This document shows positions 41,882 through 51,042 of a DNA stretch of 64,000 nt, piece by piece. Below the pieces are notes generated by a model. That model did no database searches and had not been told where the DNA came from. It worked only from the letters and a program-made list of their open reading frames with translations. Every line of letters starts with the position of its first letter. Position 1 is the stretch's first letter. The DNA is from an uncultured Eubacteriales bacterium (GTDB lineage Bacteria > Bacillota > Clostridia > Oscillospirales > Acutalibacteraceae). The translations under genes and the position numbers were made by a program. The stretch is taken from positions 117,807 through 181,806 of the forward strand of contig CAKSIH010000002.1 of assembly GCA_934462705.1 (NCBI GenBank). Reading direction: 5' to 3'.

Positions 41882-42568
41882 TTGAGAGAACAAAAATTAT
41901 ATTTGAATAATAGTTTTAAAAAGATAGATAAAGAAAAATGGCCAAGAGCATATTACTATGACTATTTTATGAATTCTATGAGATGTAGGTTTGGAATGAC
42001 AGCAAACATAGATATTACTAATTTTTTAAAAGCTATCAAGAGTAATAATCTTAGATTTTACCCCACAATAACGTATGCTGTTTCAAATATTATAAATAAA
42101 TTTGAGGAGTTTCGTGCGTTTATTGACAAAAATGGGGAGATTATCATTTGGGATGTTTTAAATGTTAGGTATCCAATGTTTAATTCTAAAGATGAAACTG
42201 TAACAAGCATTTGGCTTGAATATTGCGAGAACTTTAAAGAATTTTACGATAAAGCTTTGCTTGATATTGAAAAGTATAGCGGAGAAAAAAGTATGTATGC
42301 AAAACCCAATTTTCCGCCTAATTTTTATGATATTACTTCGATTCCGTGGGTTAGCTTTACAGATTTCCAAATTGATATGTATGGAACTGACGGAACGTGG
42401 CTGATGCCATTCGTTGCGGTTGGAAAGTTTTTTGAGCAAGATGGAAGGACTCTTTTGCCTGTACATATAAAAGTACATCATGCAACTTGTGATGGCTACT
42501 ATGTAGGAAAATTTTATAGTGAGTTACAAAAATTAGTTAATAATACAGACTCGTGGCTAAAAATTTAA
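41882..42568 (+). CDS. Chloramphenicol-acetyltransferase-like (CAT fold) protein
   Basis: The 228-residue protein has the CAT fold: YYYDYFMNSMRCRFGMTANI, RFYPTITYAVSNIINKFEEF near residue 60, and the catalytic His motif in HIKVHHATCDGYYVGKFYSE near residue 200. It probably transfers acetyl from acetyl-CoA; the natural substrate may be chloramphenicol or something else. I prefer the TTG at 41882, six bases after AGGTGA; in-frame ATGs at 41861 and 41876 overlap the upstream gene or the ribosome site. Confidence 0.85.
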   Translation: MREQKLYLNNSFKKIDKEKWPRAYYYDYFMNSMRCRFGMTANIDITNFLKAIKSNNLRFYPTITYAVSNIINKFEEFRAFIDKNGEIIIWDVLNVRYPMFNSKDETVTSIWLEYCENFKEFYDKALLDIEKYSGEKSMYAKPNFPPNFYDITSIPWVSFTDFQIDMYGTDGTWLMPFVAVGKFFEQDGRTLLPVHIKVHHATCDGYYVGKFYSELQKLVNNTDSWLKI

Positions 42569-42592
42569 TAATATAAAAAGGAGACAGTTGTT

Positions 42593-43405
42593 GTGAATTT
42601 AGATAATAAATGCAGAGAAATAAGAAAGCTAATACTTAAAGAGATAGGAACCTTGGGCGTGGGGCATATAGGCGGCTCACTTTCAATGGTAGAACTTTTA
42701 GTTGTTTTATACGAAAAACATATGAAAATAGACCCTAAAAATCCTAAGATGGAAGGACGAGATAGACTGATAGTTTCTAAAGGGCATAGTGGTCCTGCAG
42801 TATATGCTGTACTTGCAGATAAGGGCTACTTTGACAAAGACTGGCTTTTAACTTTGAATAAGCCGGGAACAAATTTGCCGAGTCACTGTGATATGAACAG
42901 GACTCCAGGTGTGGATATGACGACAGGCTCTTTAGGGCAAGGCTTTTCGTGTGCAATGGGTATTGCGAAAGCTTCTAAAATAAGGAATGATGAGGCAACT
43001 ATATATACAGTTATTGGCGATGGTGAAACTCAGGAAGGTCAAATTTGGGAGGCCGCAATGTTTGCGGCTCAGCATAAATTAGATAATTTAATTGCTTTTA
43101 CGGATTACAATAAGCTTCAACTAGATGGTTACGTGTCTGATATATGTGATATTGCACCCCTAGATGAGAAGTGGCGTGCATTTGGGTGGAATGTAATAGT
43201 TGTAAGTGATGGCCATAATTGTGAAGAAATTGATGCTGCGATTACCATGGCAAAACTTGCAGATAAACCAACAATGATAATTTTAAACACGGTAAAGGGT
43301 AAAGGAGTTACGTTTGCACAGAATGCAGGAATAGAAAATCATAGTATGCCGATAAGCCCTGAAATGATGAAACAAGGATTAGATGAGCTAGGAGGAAACA
43401 ACTAA
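42593..43405 (+). CDS. Transketolase, N-terminal subunit
   Basis: The 270-residue thiamine-diphosphate-binding half has GTLGVGHIGGSLSMVELLV near residue 18, TTGSLGQGFSCAMGIAKA near 108, and IGDGETQEGQIWEAAMFAAQ near 142 (GDG metal motif with NxxNLI-type end). Split transketolases are common in Clostridia and work as a heterodimer with the next gene in the pentose phosphate pathway. It starts with GTG at 42593, after AAAGGAGA, and overlaps the second subunit by one base. Confidence 0.93.
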   Translation: MNLDNKCREIRKLILKEIGTLGVGHIGGSLSMVELLVVLYEKHMKIDPKNPKMEGRDRLIVSKGHSGPAVYAVLADKGYFDKDWLLTLNKPGTNLPSHCDMNRTPGVDMTTGSLGQGFSCAMGIAKASKIRNDEATIYTVIGDGETQEGQIWEAAMFAAQHKLDNLIAFTDYNKLQLDGYVSDICDIAPLDEKWRAFGWNVIVVSDGHNCEEIDAAITMAKLADKPTMIILNTVKGKGVTFAQNAGIENHSMPISPEMMKQGLDELGGNN

Positions 43406-44334
43406 TGGAAATGAGAAAAGTTTTAGCATGTGAATTGGAAAATTTAATGGAACAAAATGAAAATATTGCTTTAATAGATACCGACCTTTCAAAGCCAAAC
43501 GGTCTGGCATCCTTAAGGAAAAAGTTTCCTGACAGGGCTATGGACATAGGAATAGCAGAACAGAATATGGCATCAATAGCGGCAGGAATGAGCAGCTATG
43601 GATTTATACCATTTATTTCAACGTTTACACCTTTTGCCACAAGAAGAATCTGTGATCAAATAGCAATTTCATGTGTGTATGCAAAACAAAATGTTAAAAT
43701 AATAGGTTCAGATCCAGGAATAAGTGCAGAGTTCAATGGCGGCACTCACATGAGCTTTGAGGATATAGGTGTTCTTAGAAGTATACCCAATATTGTAATA
43801 TTTGAACCAGTTGACAATATTCAACTAAAGAAAGCACTGCCACAAATAGTTGACTATAAGGGTGTTGTTTATATAAGAATGTTTAGAAAAGAGATTCCCG
43901 ATGTTTTTGACGAAAATTATGAATTTGATTTATTTAAGGCGTCTAAAATACAAGATGGTAAAGATATATCAATATTTTGTTCGGGCATTATGGTTCAAGA
44001 GACGCTTAAAGCTAATGAAATTTTAAAAGAAAAGGGAATCAATGCCGACATAATTAACATACATACAATTAAGCCTCTGGACAAAGTTTCTATTGTGGAA
44101 TCAGCAAAAAAGACGGGTGCTGTTTTAACTGTAGAGAACCATAATTTAATAGGAGGACTAAAGTCTGCTGTTTCCGAAGTTTTAATTGAAGAATTACCTG
44201 TACCTCTTAGGTCTATAGGCATTAATGATGTTTTTGGACAGGTTGGAAAAATGCCTTACTTAAAAGAGGTTTATAAAATGAGAGCAGAAGACATAGTAGA
44301 TAAAGCTATAGAGGTTATTTCTTTAAAAAAATAA
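43405..44334 (+). CDS. Transketolase, C-terminal subunit
   Basis: The 309-residue pyrimidine-binding half has DIGIAEQNMASIAAGMSSYG near residue 48 (catalytic Glu of ThDP), SDPGISAEFNGGTHMSFEDI near 108, and a C-terminal domain with VENHNLIGGLKSAVSEVL near 247. It completes the heterodimer with the preceding subunit; their stop and start codons overlap (TAATG). Confidence 0.93.
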   Translation: MEMRKVLACELENLMEQNENIALIDTDLSKPNGLASLRKKFPDRAMDIGIAEQNMASIAAGMSSYGFIPFISTFTPFATRRICDQIAISCVYAKQNVKIIGSDPGISAEFNGGTHMSFEDIGVLRSIPNIVIFEPVDNIQLKKALPQIVDYKGVVYIRMFRKEIPDVFDENYEFDLFKASKIQDGKDISIFCSGIMVQETLKANEILKEKGINADIINIHTIKPLDKVSIVESAKKTGAVLTVENHNLIGGLKSAVSEVLIEELPVPLRSIGINDVFGQVGKMPYLKEVYKMRAEDIVDKAIEVISLKK

Positions 44335-44389
44335 AATTATGTATTATATAGTACCACTATGGAAAACTATTTCATGGAGGTGCTATATA

Positions 44390-45160
44390 ATGAAGAATAA
44401 AAATTTAAAATTTATAAATGAACAAGTTCCGCCAGGCAAGACGGATAGACCGGATGAAGAAGACTCAGACAGTAAAGTGTCTGATGAGCCAACCAGCAAA
44501 AAGCAAAATGAACAAATTAAAGATATTGGTTCTATAGTGACTAAAAATGCAAAACATAAAATTTGCTGCATTACAATAATAGGTGAAATAGAAGGGCATT
44601 ATTTGCTGCCTGAAAAGACAAAGACAACAAAATATGAGCATGTTCTTCCGTTGCTGGTTTCAATAGAAGAAAATAATGAAATTGATGGTGTTTTGATTTT
44701 AATCAACACTGTAGGTGGGGATATTGAAGCGGGGCTTGCCCTTGCAGAGCTTATAGCCGGTATGAGAAAGCCAACTGTTTCTATAGTCTTAGGTGGAGGC
44801 CATTCAATAGGAGTTCCATTGGCTGTTGCGGCAAGAAAGTCATTTATTGTTAAATCTGCAACAATGACGATACATCCGGTAAGGTTTAACGGACTTATGC
44901 TGGGTGTACCGCAGACGTTTGAATATTTTAATAAAATGCAAGAACGCATAATAAACTTTGTAACGGATAATTCTAATATATCAAAAAAAAGATTTAGAAA
45001 ACTTTGCATGAATACTAAAGAATTAGCAATGGATATAGGAACAGTACTTGAAGGTGAAGATGCCGTAAATGAAGGCCTAATTGACTCTATAGGAAGTTTG
45101 TCTGATGCTATGGACAGCCTTTATGAGATGATAGAAAAGGAAAAGACAAACACTAACTAA
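44390..45160 (+). CDS. tepA: ClpP-like serine protease, TepA/YmfB type
   Basis: The 256-residue protein has an acidic N-terminal tail, then a ClpP-fold domain: LILINTVGGDIEAGLALAEL near residue 104, catalytic Ser in GGGHSIGVPLAVAA near 139, His in TIHPVR near 162 and an Asp-containing end. TepA was described in Bacillus as a translocation-enhancing protein. It is followed by ftsK/spoIIIE, matching the Bacillus tepA-spoIIIE order. I start at the ATG at 44390, after GGAGGTG, not at 44339. Confidence 0.85.
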   Translation: MKNKNLKFINEQVPPGKTDRPDEEDSDSKVSDEPTSKKQNEQIKDIGSIVTKNAKHKICCITIIGEIEGHYLLPEKTKTTKYEHVLPLLVSIEENNEIDGVLILINTVGGDIEAGLALAELIAGMRKPTVSIVLGGGHSIGVPLAVAARKSFIVKSATMTIHPVRFNGLMLGVPQTFEYFNKMQERIINFVTDNSNISKKRFRKLCMNTKELAMDIGTVLEGEDAVNEGLIDSIGSLSDAMDSLYEMIEKEKTNTN

Positions 45161-45218
45161 TATTCGCCCTTAAAAATAGGGCGAGTATATTTTTAATAGG
45201 ATGTTGAAAGGTGGTTAT

Positions 45219-47591
45219 ATGCGTATTAAAAATAAAAAATCAGGTGTACATTCTTCTAAGAAAAAAAATAAAAAGATAGTAGAGATAGGAGCATCTGAAG
45301 ATACCGGTCAGGCGTTTGCAGTAATTTTGTTTGCAGTATCTATATTGCTTGCTAGTTTTATTTTAATAAAGGGTATTCACTTTTGGAACTTTATACATAA
45401 TATTATTTTAGGTTTATTCGGAGTAGCCTCAATTTTATGGCCGATATTACTTATTTATGTGGCCATAATTACATCAATTAGAAATTATAAAAATAAAATA
45501 GGTTTTAAAATTTGGCTGAGCGTAGCATTAATATTTTTAGTCAATACATCTATTTATTCATTTTTTACGTATAGTAAAATGGCTTCACAAGGATATTTTA
45601 GAAAACTTGGCGAACTCTATACTAAAGGTATAAATGGGGATGGGTCTGGTCTTTTTGGTGGGGTATTGGGAATCCCGTGCATAGCTGCCTTTGGGGAGTT
45701 TGGCACCAGAATAATTCTTTTGCTGCTACTTTTTGTTTCAGTGATGTTGCTTACTGGGATGAATTTAATGCAATTTTTCAAGTTAACAATAAAGCCGTTT
45801 AAGTTTATTATTAATAAACTTAAAGAAAGAAAACAAAAGGACACAAATGTAGAATCCTCCCTACAGCTTGATGAAAATGGATTGCCGGTACATCCTGTTA
45901 AGTCTTTACCGGTACCATCAAGTGGTTTTTATGAAACTAAAAAATTGAAGAAAAGAGAACAACAATTAAATTTGGAATCTATATCGGATTCAGCTCAATT
46001 AGCAACAATGGCATTTTTAAAAAAGGCAAAGGACAATGATTTTGGGAAGAAAAAAGAGGAAAAATATAATATTGATGCCCATACGAAGGAAATTTTTAAT
46101 GATGGTGGATATGCCTACCCTAGTGCATGTTTACTAGATGAGTCAGAAGAGCTAAATCAAACAGATGTTAGAAAGGAATTGCAAACAAATGGACAAATGC
46201 TGGTTGAAACATTAAAGAATTTTTCTGTTCAAACTAAAATTGTAGACATCAGTAGGGGTCCTGCAGTTACACGGTATGAGCTTCAGCCTGCTGCAGGAGT
46301 AAAAATAAGTAAGATTACAAATTTAGCTGATGACATAGCATTGAATTTAGCAGCTTCTGGTGTTAGAATAGAAGCACCAATACCAGGTAAAGCAGCAGTA
46401 GGAATAGAAATACCCAATAAAGTAATTAACATTGTAAAAATGAGAGAACTTATAAACTCAAGTGAATTTATAACTTCTAAAAGTAAACTAACGGTTATTT
46501 TGGGCAAAGATATTTCTGGAAATGTTACTGTTACAGATTTAGCAAAAATGCCCCATCTTTTAATTGCAGGTTCTACGGGTTCTGGCAAGTCAGTGTGTAT
46601 AAATTCATTTATTATTAGTTTACTTTATAAATCTACACCGGATGAAGTCCGCCTATTAATGATTGATCCAAAGGTTGTAGAACTTGGAATATATAATGGT
46701 ATACCCCATCTTTTAGTTCCTGTAGTTACTGACCCCAGAAAGGCAGCAGGAGCACTTAATTGGGCAGTAACGGAAATGCTTAAAAGATACACTATTTTTG
46801 CAGAAAATAATGTGCGAGATTTAGAATCTTACAATAGATTTGTTAACAAAATAAAAAAGGAGCCAAACAGTAAAGAAAAAGAAACTCTTGAGCACATGCC
46901 TCAAATTGTAATAATAATTGACGAGTTGGCAGATTTAATGATGGCGGCACCAAATGAAGTAGAAGATGCTATTTGCAGGCTTGCTCAAATGGCAAGAGCA
47001 GCAGGAATGCATCTAGTTATCGCAACGCAAAGACCGTCTGTAGATGTAATAACAGGTGTAATTAAGGCCAATATACCAAGTAGGATAGCACTTGCTGTAT
47101 CATCGCAAATAGATTCAAGGACCATTCTTGACTCAAGTGGGGCGGAAAAGCTTTTAGGAAGAGGTGACATGCTGTTTTCACCAATTGGCAGCTCAAAACC
47201 TAAAAGAGTTCAAGGCTGCTATGTAACGGACAGAGAAATTGAATCTGTTATTGATTTTCTGAAAAATAATAAAAAGGAAAATGAATATGATCAAGCTGTA
47301 ATTGATGAAATAGAAAAGAATGCAGTGCCTGAGCAAGATTCAAAGGGCAAGAAGGCAGAAAGCAGTGAAGAGGACCCAATGCTTAATGATGCAGTTAAGT
47401 GTATTATAGAGGCAGGACAAGCATCTACGTCGCTTCTTCAAAGAAAATTAAGGCTTGGCTATGCGAGAGCAGCCAGAATAATTGACCAGATGGAGGATAT
47501 GGGAATAGTTGGACCATATGAGGGGGCGTCTAAATCGAGAAAAGTTATGCTTACTTCGCAACAATGGGCGGATATATCTTCAAGACGGTGA
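45219..47591 (+). CDS. ftsK: DNA translocase FtsK/SpoIIIE
   Basis: This motor pumps DNA across the septum, in sporulation into the forespore. The 790-residue protein has four N-terminal membrane segments (residues about 30-175), a short linker, and the hexameric motor: alpha domain QPAAGVKISKITNLADDIAL, Walker A LIAGSTGSGKSVCINSFI near residue 447, Walker B QIVIIIDELADLMM near 565, TQRPSVDVITGVIKANIPSR near 606, and a C-terminal winged-helix gamma domain (SLLQRKLRLGYARAARIIDQ). The ATG at 45219 follows AAAGGTGG. Context with TepA favours SpoIIIE-type naming. Confidence 0.94.
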   Translation: MRIKNKKSGVHSSKKKNKKIVEIGASEDTGQAFAVILFAVSILLASFILIKGIHFWNFIHNIILGLFGVASILWPILLIYVAIITSIRNYKNKIGFKIWLSVALIFLVNTSIYSFFTYSKMASQGYFRKLGELYTKGINGDGSGLFGGVLGIPCIAAFGEFGTRIILLLLLFVSVMLLTGMNLMQFFKLTIKPFKFIINKLKERKQKDTNVESSLQLDENGLPVHPVKSLPVPSSGFYETKKLKKREQQLNLESISDSAQLATMAFLKKAKDNDFGKKKEEKYNIDAHTKEIFNDGGYAYPSACLLDESEELNQTDVRKELQTNGQMLVETLKNFSVQTKIVDISRGPAVTRYELQPAAGVKISKITNLADDIALNLAASGVRIEAPIPGKAAVGIEIPNKVINIVKMRELINSSEFITSKSKLTVILGKDISGNVTVTDLAKMPHLLIAGSTGSGKSVCINSFIISLLYKSTPDEVRLLMIDPKVVELGIYNGIPHLLVPVVTDPRKAAGALNWAVTEMLKRYTIFAENNVRDLESYNRFVNKIKKEPNSKEKETLEHMPQIVIIIDELADLMMAAPNEVEDAICRLAQMARAAGMHLVIATQRPSVDVITGVIKANIPSRIALAVSSQIDSRTILDSSGAEKLLGRGDMLFSPIGSSKPKRVQGCYVTDREIESVIDFLKNNKKENEYDQAVIDEIEKNAVPEQDSKGKKAESSEEDPMLNDAVKCIIEAGQASTSLLQRKLRLGYARAARIIDQMEDMGIVGPYEGASKSRKVMLTSQQWADISSRR

Positions 47592-47621
47592 TTTTATTTA
47601 AATGAAACAGTGAGGGGACAT

Positions 47622-48554
47622 ATGTATAAAATGAGCAAAAAGAAAAACAAAATGATTGTAATATCATTAGTTTGCAGTGTTATCGTATCGCTAGCTTTAA
47701 CGTTTGGCAGCACTTTAGGCATGCCTTCATGGGACGATGTATTTCACGCAGCTAAGCTTACAGACTTTTCATATAAGTCTAGGGACTACGATATGTCGGT
47801 TCATGTTATTGATGTTGGGAAGGCAGATAGCATATACATAAGGTGTAAAGACAAAAATATTTTAATTGATGCAGGCGAGAGGGATATATACAAAACAGTA
47901 AATGAATATTTGAGAAAAAACAATGTGAAAGAACTTGATTTATTAGTGGCAACACATCCGCATAGTGATCACATAGGCGGTCTACCAGCCATTATAGATG
48001 AGTTTCCAATTAAGCGGGTGATTATGCCTGAAATAAAAGAGGACATGATACCCACATCACATTCATATGAAAATTTGCTACAAGCTCTTATAAGAAAAAA
48101 TATAACGGCAGAGTCTCCAATTCCTGGGACGGAATTTAAGATAGGTGATCTATCACTTACAATTATTGCTCCCAATTCTCACTATGATAATCTTAACAAT
48201 TATTCTGTAGTTATAAAGGCAGTATATAAAAATCAAAGTTTTCTTTTTACTGGTGACGCTGAAGAAGGTTCCGAAAGAGATATTTTGAAAAAGGAATTCG
48301 ATCTTGAATCAACAGTTTTAAAGGTTGGTCATCACGGGAGCAAAACATCTAGTAGCCAGGCTTTTTTAGATAAAGTAAATGCTAAATATGCAGTAATATC
48401 AGTAGGGGAAGACAGAAACAAGCTACCGAAAGCTCAAACGGTGAATAGAATAAAAAGCATGGGCACAAAGCTTTATAGAACAGATTTGGATGGAACGGTA
48501 ATTTTCTTAACTGACGGAGAAGAGATAGAAGTAATAACCGAAAAAGGAGGTTAA
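47622..48554 (+). CDS. Secreted/membrane-anchored metallo-beta-lactamase-fold hydrolase (ComEC C-terminal-like)
   Basis: The 310-residue protein has an N-terminal signal anchor (MIVISLVCSVIVSLALTFGS), then an MBL domain like that of ComEC/Rec2: HVIDVGKADSIYIR, catalytic THPHSDHIGGLPA near residue 108, FLFTGDAEEGSE near 205 and KVGHHGSKTSSSQAFL near 230. Such proteins may degrade extracellular DNA or other phosphodiesters. The DUF3006 gene follows after three bases, the usual partner. I chose the ATG at 47622; a GTG at 47610 and ATG at 47631 are alternatives. Confidence 0.85.
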   Translation: MYKMSKKKNKMIVISLVCSVIVSLALTFGSTLGMPSWDDVFHAAKLTDFSYKSRDYDMSVHVIDVGKADSIYIRCKDKNILIDAGERDIYKTVNEYLRKNNVKELDLLVATHPHSDHIGGLPAIIDEFPIKRVIMPEIKEDMIPTSHSYENLLQALIRKNITAESPIPGTEFKIGDLSLTIIAPNSHYDNLNNYSVVIKAVYKNQSFLFTGDAEEGSERDILKKEFDLESTVLKVGHHGSKTSSSQAFLDKVNAKYAVISVGEDRNKLPKAQTVNRIKSMGTKLYRTDLDGTVIFLTDGEEIEVITEKGG

Positions 48555-48557
48555 TTT

Positions 48558-48791
48558 ATGAAAGTATCTATAGATAGGTTTGAGGGGATATATGCAATTT
48601 GCGAAGATGATAAATGCAGACTATATGCGATTGAGAGAGGGGAGCTTCCTAAGGACGCTAAGGAGGGGTGTATAATTGAACTTTCTGACGACGGTAATAT
48701 TGTAATAAATTCAGAGGAAACAAAGTTGCGCAGGACCCGGATGAAAAGTTTGCAAGATAAGCTTTTTAGAGGAAGGAACTATCAATGCTAG
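48558..48791 (+). CDS. DUF3006 family protein
   Basis: The 77-residue protein begins KVSIDRFEGIYAICEDD and continues LPKDAKEGCIIELSDDG, the beta-barrel pattern of DUF3006. These small proteins typically sit next to ComEC-like metallo-beta-lactamase genes, as here. Function unknown. The ribosome site AAAGGAGG overlaps the end of the preceding gene, so the two are co-translated. Confidence 0.8.
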   Translation: MKVSIDRFEGIYAICEDDKCRLYAIERGELPKDAKEGCIIELSDDGNIVINSEETKLRRTRMKSLQDKLFRGRNYQC

Positions 48792-48806
48792 GAGGAATTT
48801 TGTAAT

Positions 48807-49394
48807 ATGGGGTTTAGAGAAGAGTTTATAAATATATATAATGACAGAATAAAGAGAAATGGTGCAAAGGAACTGCTTGCTTGGCTTCAAACAACAGACT
48901 TTTTTACTGCACCAGCAAGTACTAAATTTCACTGCGCGTGTGAAGGAGGGCTAGTGCAACACAGTGTTAGTGTATATAACACTTTAAGAGAGAAGCATTT
49001 TGAGGAAGGAGTAGATAATGAAGAGAGTTTTGCAATTTGTGCGCTTCTTCATGATCTTTGCAAGGCACAATTTTATAAGGTATCAACAAGAAATGTCAAA
49101 AATGAATCTACCGGACAGTGGGAGAAGCAACCTTTTTACTCTGTAGAAGATATTTTTCCATATGGCCATGGAGAAAAGTCAGTATTTTTAATAGAAAGAT
49201 TTATGCGACTAAAACCGGCAGAAGCTATGGCTATTCGTTGGCATATGGGAGGTTTTGACACATCAGCTAAAGGGGGAGACTTTGCAATAAGTTTGGCATA
49301 TGATAAATATCCTTTAGCAGTTAAAATGCACTTAGCTGACTTTGAATCGACATATATAAGAGAAAAGCATACATCTTCAGTAACGGTAAGATAA
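48807..49394 (+). CDS. HD-domain hydrolase
   Basis: The 195-residue protein has an HD-type metal site: VQHSVSVYNTL near residue 51, ALLHDLCKAQ near 74 and HGEKSVFLIERF near 114, then IRWHMGGFD near 137. These are the H...HD...H order of HD phosphohydrolases that may act on nucleotides. Similar proteins are encoded in phages and in many Clostridia. It follows DUF3006 by 15 bases and ends the operon at a strong terminator. Confidence 0.75.
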   Translation: MGFREEFINIYNDRIKRNGAKELLAWLQTTDFFTAPASTKFHCACEGGLVQHSVSVYNTLREKHFEEGVDNEESFAICALLHDLCKAQFYKVSTRNVKNESTGQWEKQPFYSVEDIFPYGHGEKSVFLIERFMRLKPAEAMAIRWHMGGFDTSAKGGDFAISLAYDKYPLAVKMHLADFESTYIREKHTSSVTVR

Positions 49395-49446
49395 AGGGTT
49401 ACATAATGTTAATAAATAAAAATAACGTAGTTTTAATAAAGCATTA

Positions 49447-49483
49447 AAAATAGGCAAGAAATCTATAGTTTCTTGCCTATTTT
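49447..49483 (+). terminator. Terminator after the HD gene
   Basis: A 15-bp perfect stem (49447-49461 with 49469-49483) with a 7-base loop and T-rich tail. Confidence 0.85.
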
Positions 49484-49570
49484 ATCTTATTTTTTTATAT
49501 CAACAATTAAGTGTAATTTATTTTAAATATTTTTTTAGGTTAAAGATAAAAATAATTTCCATGTTTCTAA

Positions 49571-50677
49571 TTAGTTATATTTTATATCTATAAAAGAGAA
49601 TTTGCCATCAACATAATCAATAATTGACCCTTTATTGGACTTCCCAACATATTTAGGAATTGAAAATATTGTTATAAGTTTGCCATCCTTAAATTTGTCG
49701 TCGTGACCATTTACACATTGATGCCCCCGGACGATATGATTTAAATTGAATTTACTAAGAAAATCATTTACCTGTTCGCTGCCAAATAGTTTTCCTCTAC
49801 CACGTTTTGTATTTTCTTCAAAATCATTTACTTCACTGGGGTCACTCCACAGTAAATCCATAACAAGATTTTCTATTTCTTCATTTCCCTTTTTACTAAG
49901 GTTTTCATATGACATGGGCTTTTTTAATTTACTAAGTGTATTAAGATCATTTAAACACGGAGAAATTCCTCCATGTACACAGAACAATGAATTATTTACA
50001 ATTGCAGCGATGGAAAGGTAATCAAATGCATTGTTAAGTTTTTTAAATACATGGTCTTTGTTATTATACTTTTCTCTAACTTCTTTTAAAAAGCCATATT
50101 TAGGGCTAGCATACCTTTCTCGTGCATGTTTAGACTTTACCCTTTTTATTTCGTGATTACCGCGGAGCATAAAGACCTGATTTGGAAACATAGTTTTTAG
50201 TTTAAGAACTAGCGCTGCACATTCAACACTATTTTTTCCTCTATCTACATAATCTCCTAAAAAAAGAATATTTTTTCCATCAGCTACTTCTTTTAAAAAT
50301 TTGCTAATGCAAAATTTTAAAGATTTAATATCTCCATGAATATCCCCCACTATAATGGTTGGACCATTTATTTTTAGCAAACAAGATTCATCTTTAATGC
50401 ATGAAATAGCTTCATCACATATTTTATCAATTTCTTGTTCTTTTAGTATATATTTATTGTTAATGCAATTATCCATTATTAATTCAAATTCTTTAATTTT
50501 TTGTTTTTGACTGTGTATGGATTTTTTAAAATTTTGCGTTAATAAATGATTATTTTTTAAATTTATGGTTTTATTAACTTTGTTACTATTTAATTTAATT
50601 GCAGATATATTGGTACATGGACTTACTTGACAAGCTAGCGAAGTAATTAACAACATTGCTAATAATTTTTTACGCAT
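49571..50677 (-). CDS. Secreted eukaryote-like PPP-family serine/threonine protein phosphatase
   Basis: The 368-residue protein has a signal peptide (MRKKLLAMLLITSLACQVSP), a Lys/Asn-rich segment, and a complete PPP phosphatase domain: GDIHGD (111-116), GDYVDRG (141-147), MLRGNHE (170-176), VHGGISP (234-240), then LLWSDPSEVNDFEENTKRG and HIVRGHQ. These supply all metal and phosphate ligands of PP1/PP2A enzymes. The LLWSDP motif and overall order are like eukaryotic PP1/PP2A rather than the usual small bacterial PPPs. It has no C-terminal anchor, so it is probably released. Its targets may be host proteins (inference). It is a single gene with its own promoter. Confidence 0.85.
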   Translation of the reverse strand: MRKKLLAMLLITSLACQVSPCTNISAIKLNSNKVNKTINLKNNHLLTQNFKKSIHSQKQKIKEFELIMDNCINNKYILKEQEIDKICDEAISCIKDESCLLKINGPTIIVGDIHGDIKSLKFCISKFLKEVADGKNILFLGDYVDRGKNSVECAALVLKLKTMFPNQVFMLRGNHEIKRVKSKHARERYASPKYGFLKEVREKYNNKDHVFKKLNNAFDYLSIAAIVNNSLFCVHGGISPCLNDLNTLSKLKKPMSYENLSKKGNEEIENLVMDLLWSDPSEVNDFEENTKRGRGKLFGSEQVNDFLSKFNLNHIVRGHQCVNGHDDKFKDGKLITIFSIPKYVGKSNKGSIIDYVDGKFSFIDIKYN

Positions 50678-50714
50678 AACAATCCCCCTGATTTTACATA
50701 TTCTTCATAATAAT

Positions 50715-50742
50715 ATTATATCACAATATTATTAATTGTCAA
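50715..50742 (-). promoter_or_regulatory. Sigma-A promoter of the secreted phosphatase
   Basis: On the minus strand TTGACA (50737-50742), a 16-base spacer and TATAAT (50715-50720) lie 38 bases before the ATG. Confidence 0.65.
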
Positions 50743-50937
50743 GAAATCACATAAAAGTGTTATTGTGGTATAGATTTTAATTTAGAAATGTTTATATTTT
50801 AATATAGGTTAATTGCAATTATATATTTAATGTCTATATTTATTTGGACATTTTTTTTAACACATGATTTATAAAGTTTCATTACCTTTTATAGTATCAT
50901 TCGCAGAAAAATTTTAATAAATAATATAAAAAAAGAC

Positions 50938-50971
50938 AAAAACCACGTCAATTTAAATAGACATGATTTTT
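50938..50971 (-). terminator. Terminator after the HD hydrolase remnant
   Basis: A 12-bp stem with two G-U pairs (50938-50949 with 50960-50971) is followed on the minus strand by a T-rich run. Confidence 0.6.
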
Positions 50972-51042
50972 GTATTGGCAAGAGATACTATTAGAAAGAA
51001 ACAGCATTAATGCTATTTTAAACCAATTAGGATATTTTTTTA

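Larger units (their letters stand above)
50678..51042. other. AT-rich intergenic region
   Basis: No gene is seen. It holds the phosphatase promoter (50715-50742) and a minus-strand terminator-like hairpin (50938-50971) behind the HD remnant. Confidence 0.5.
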
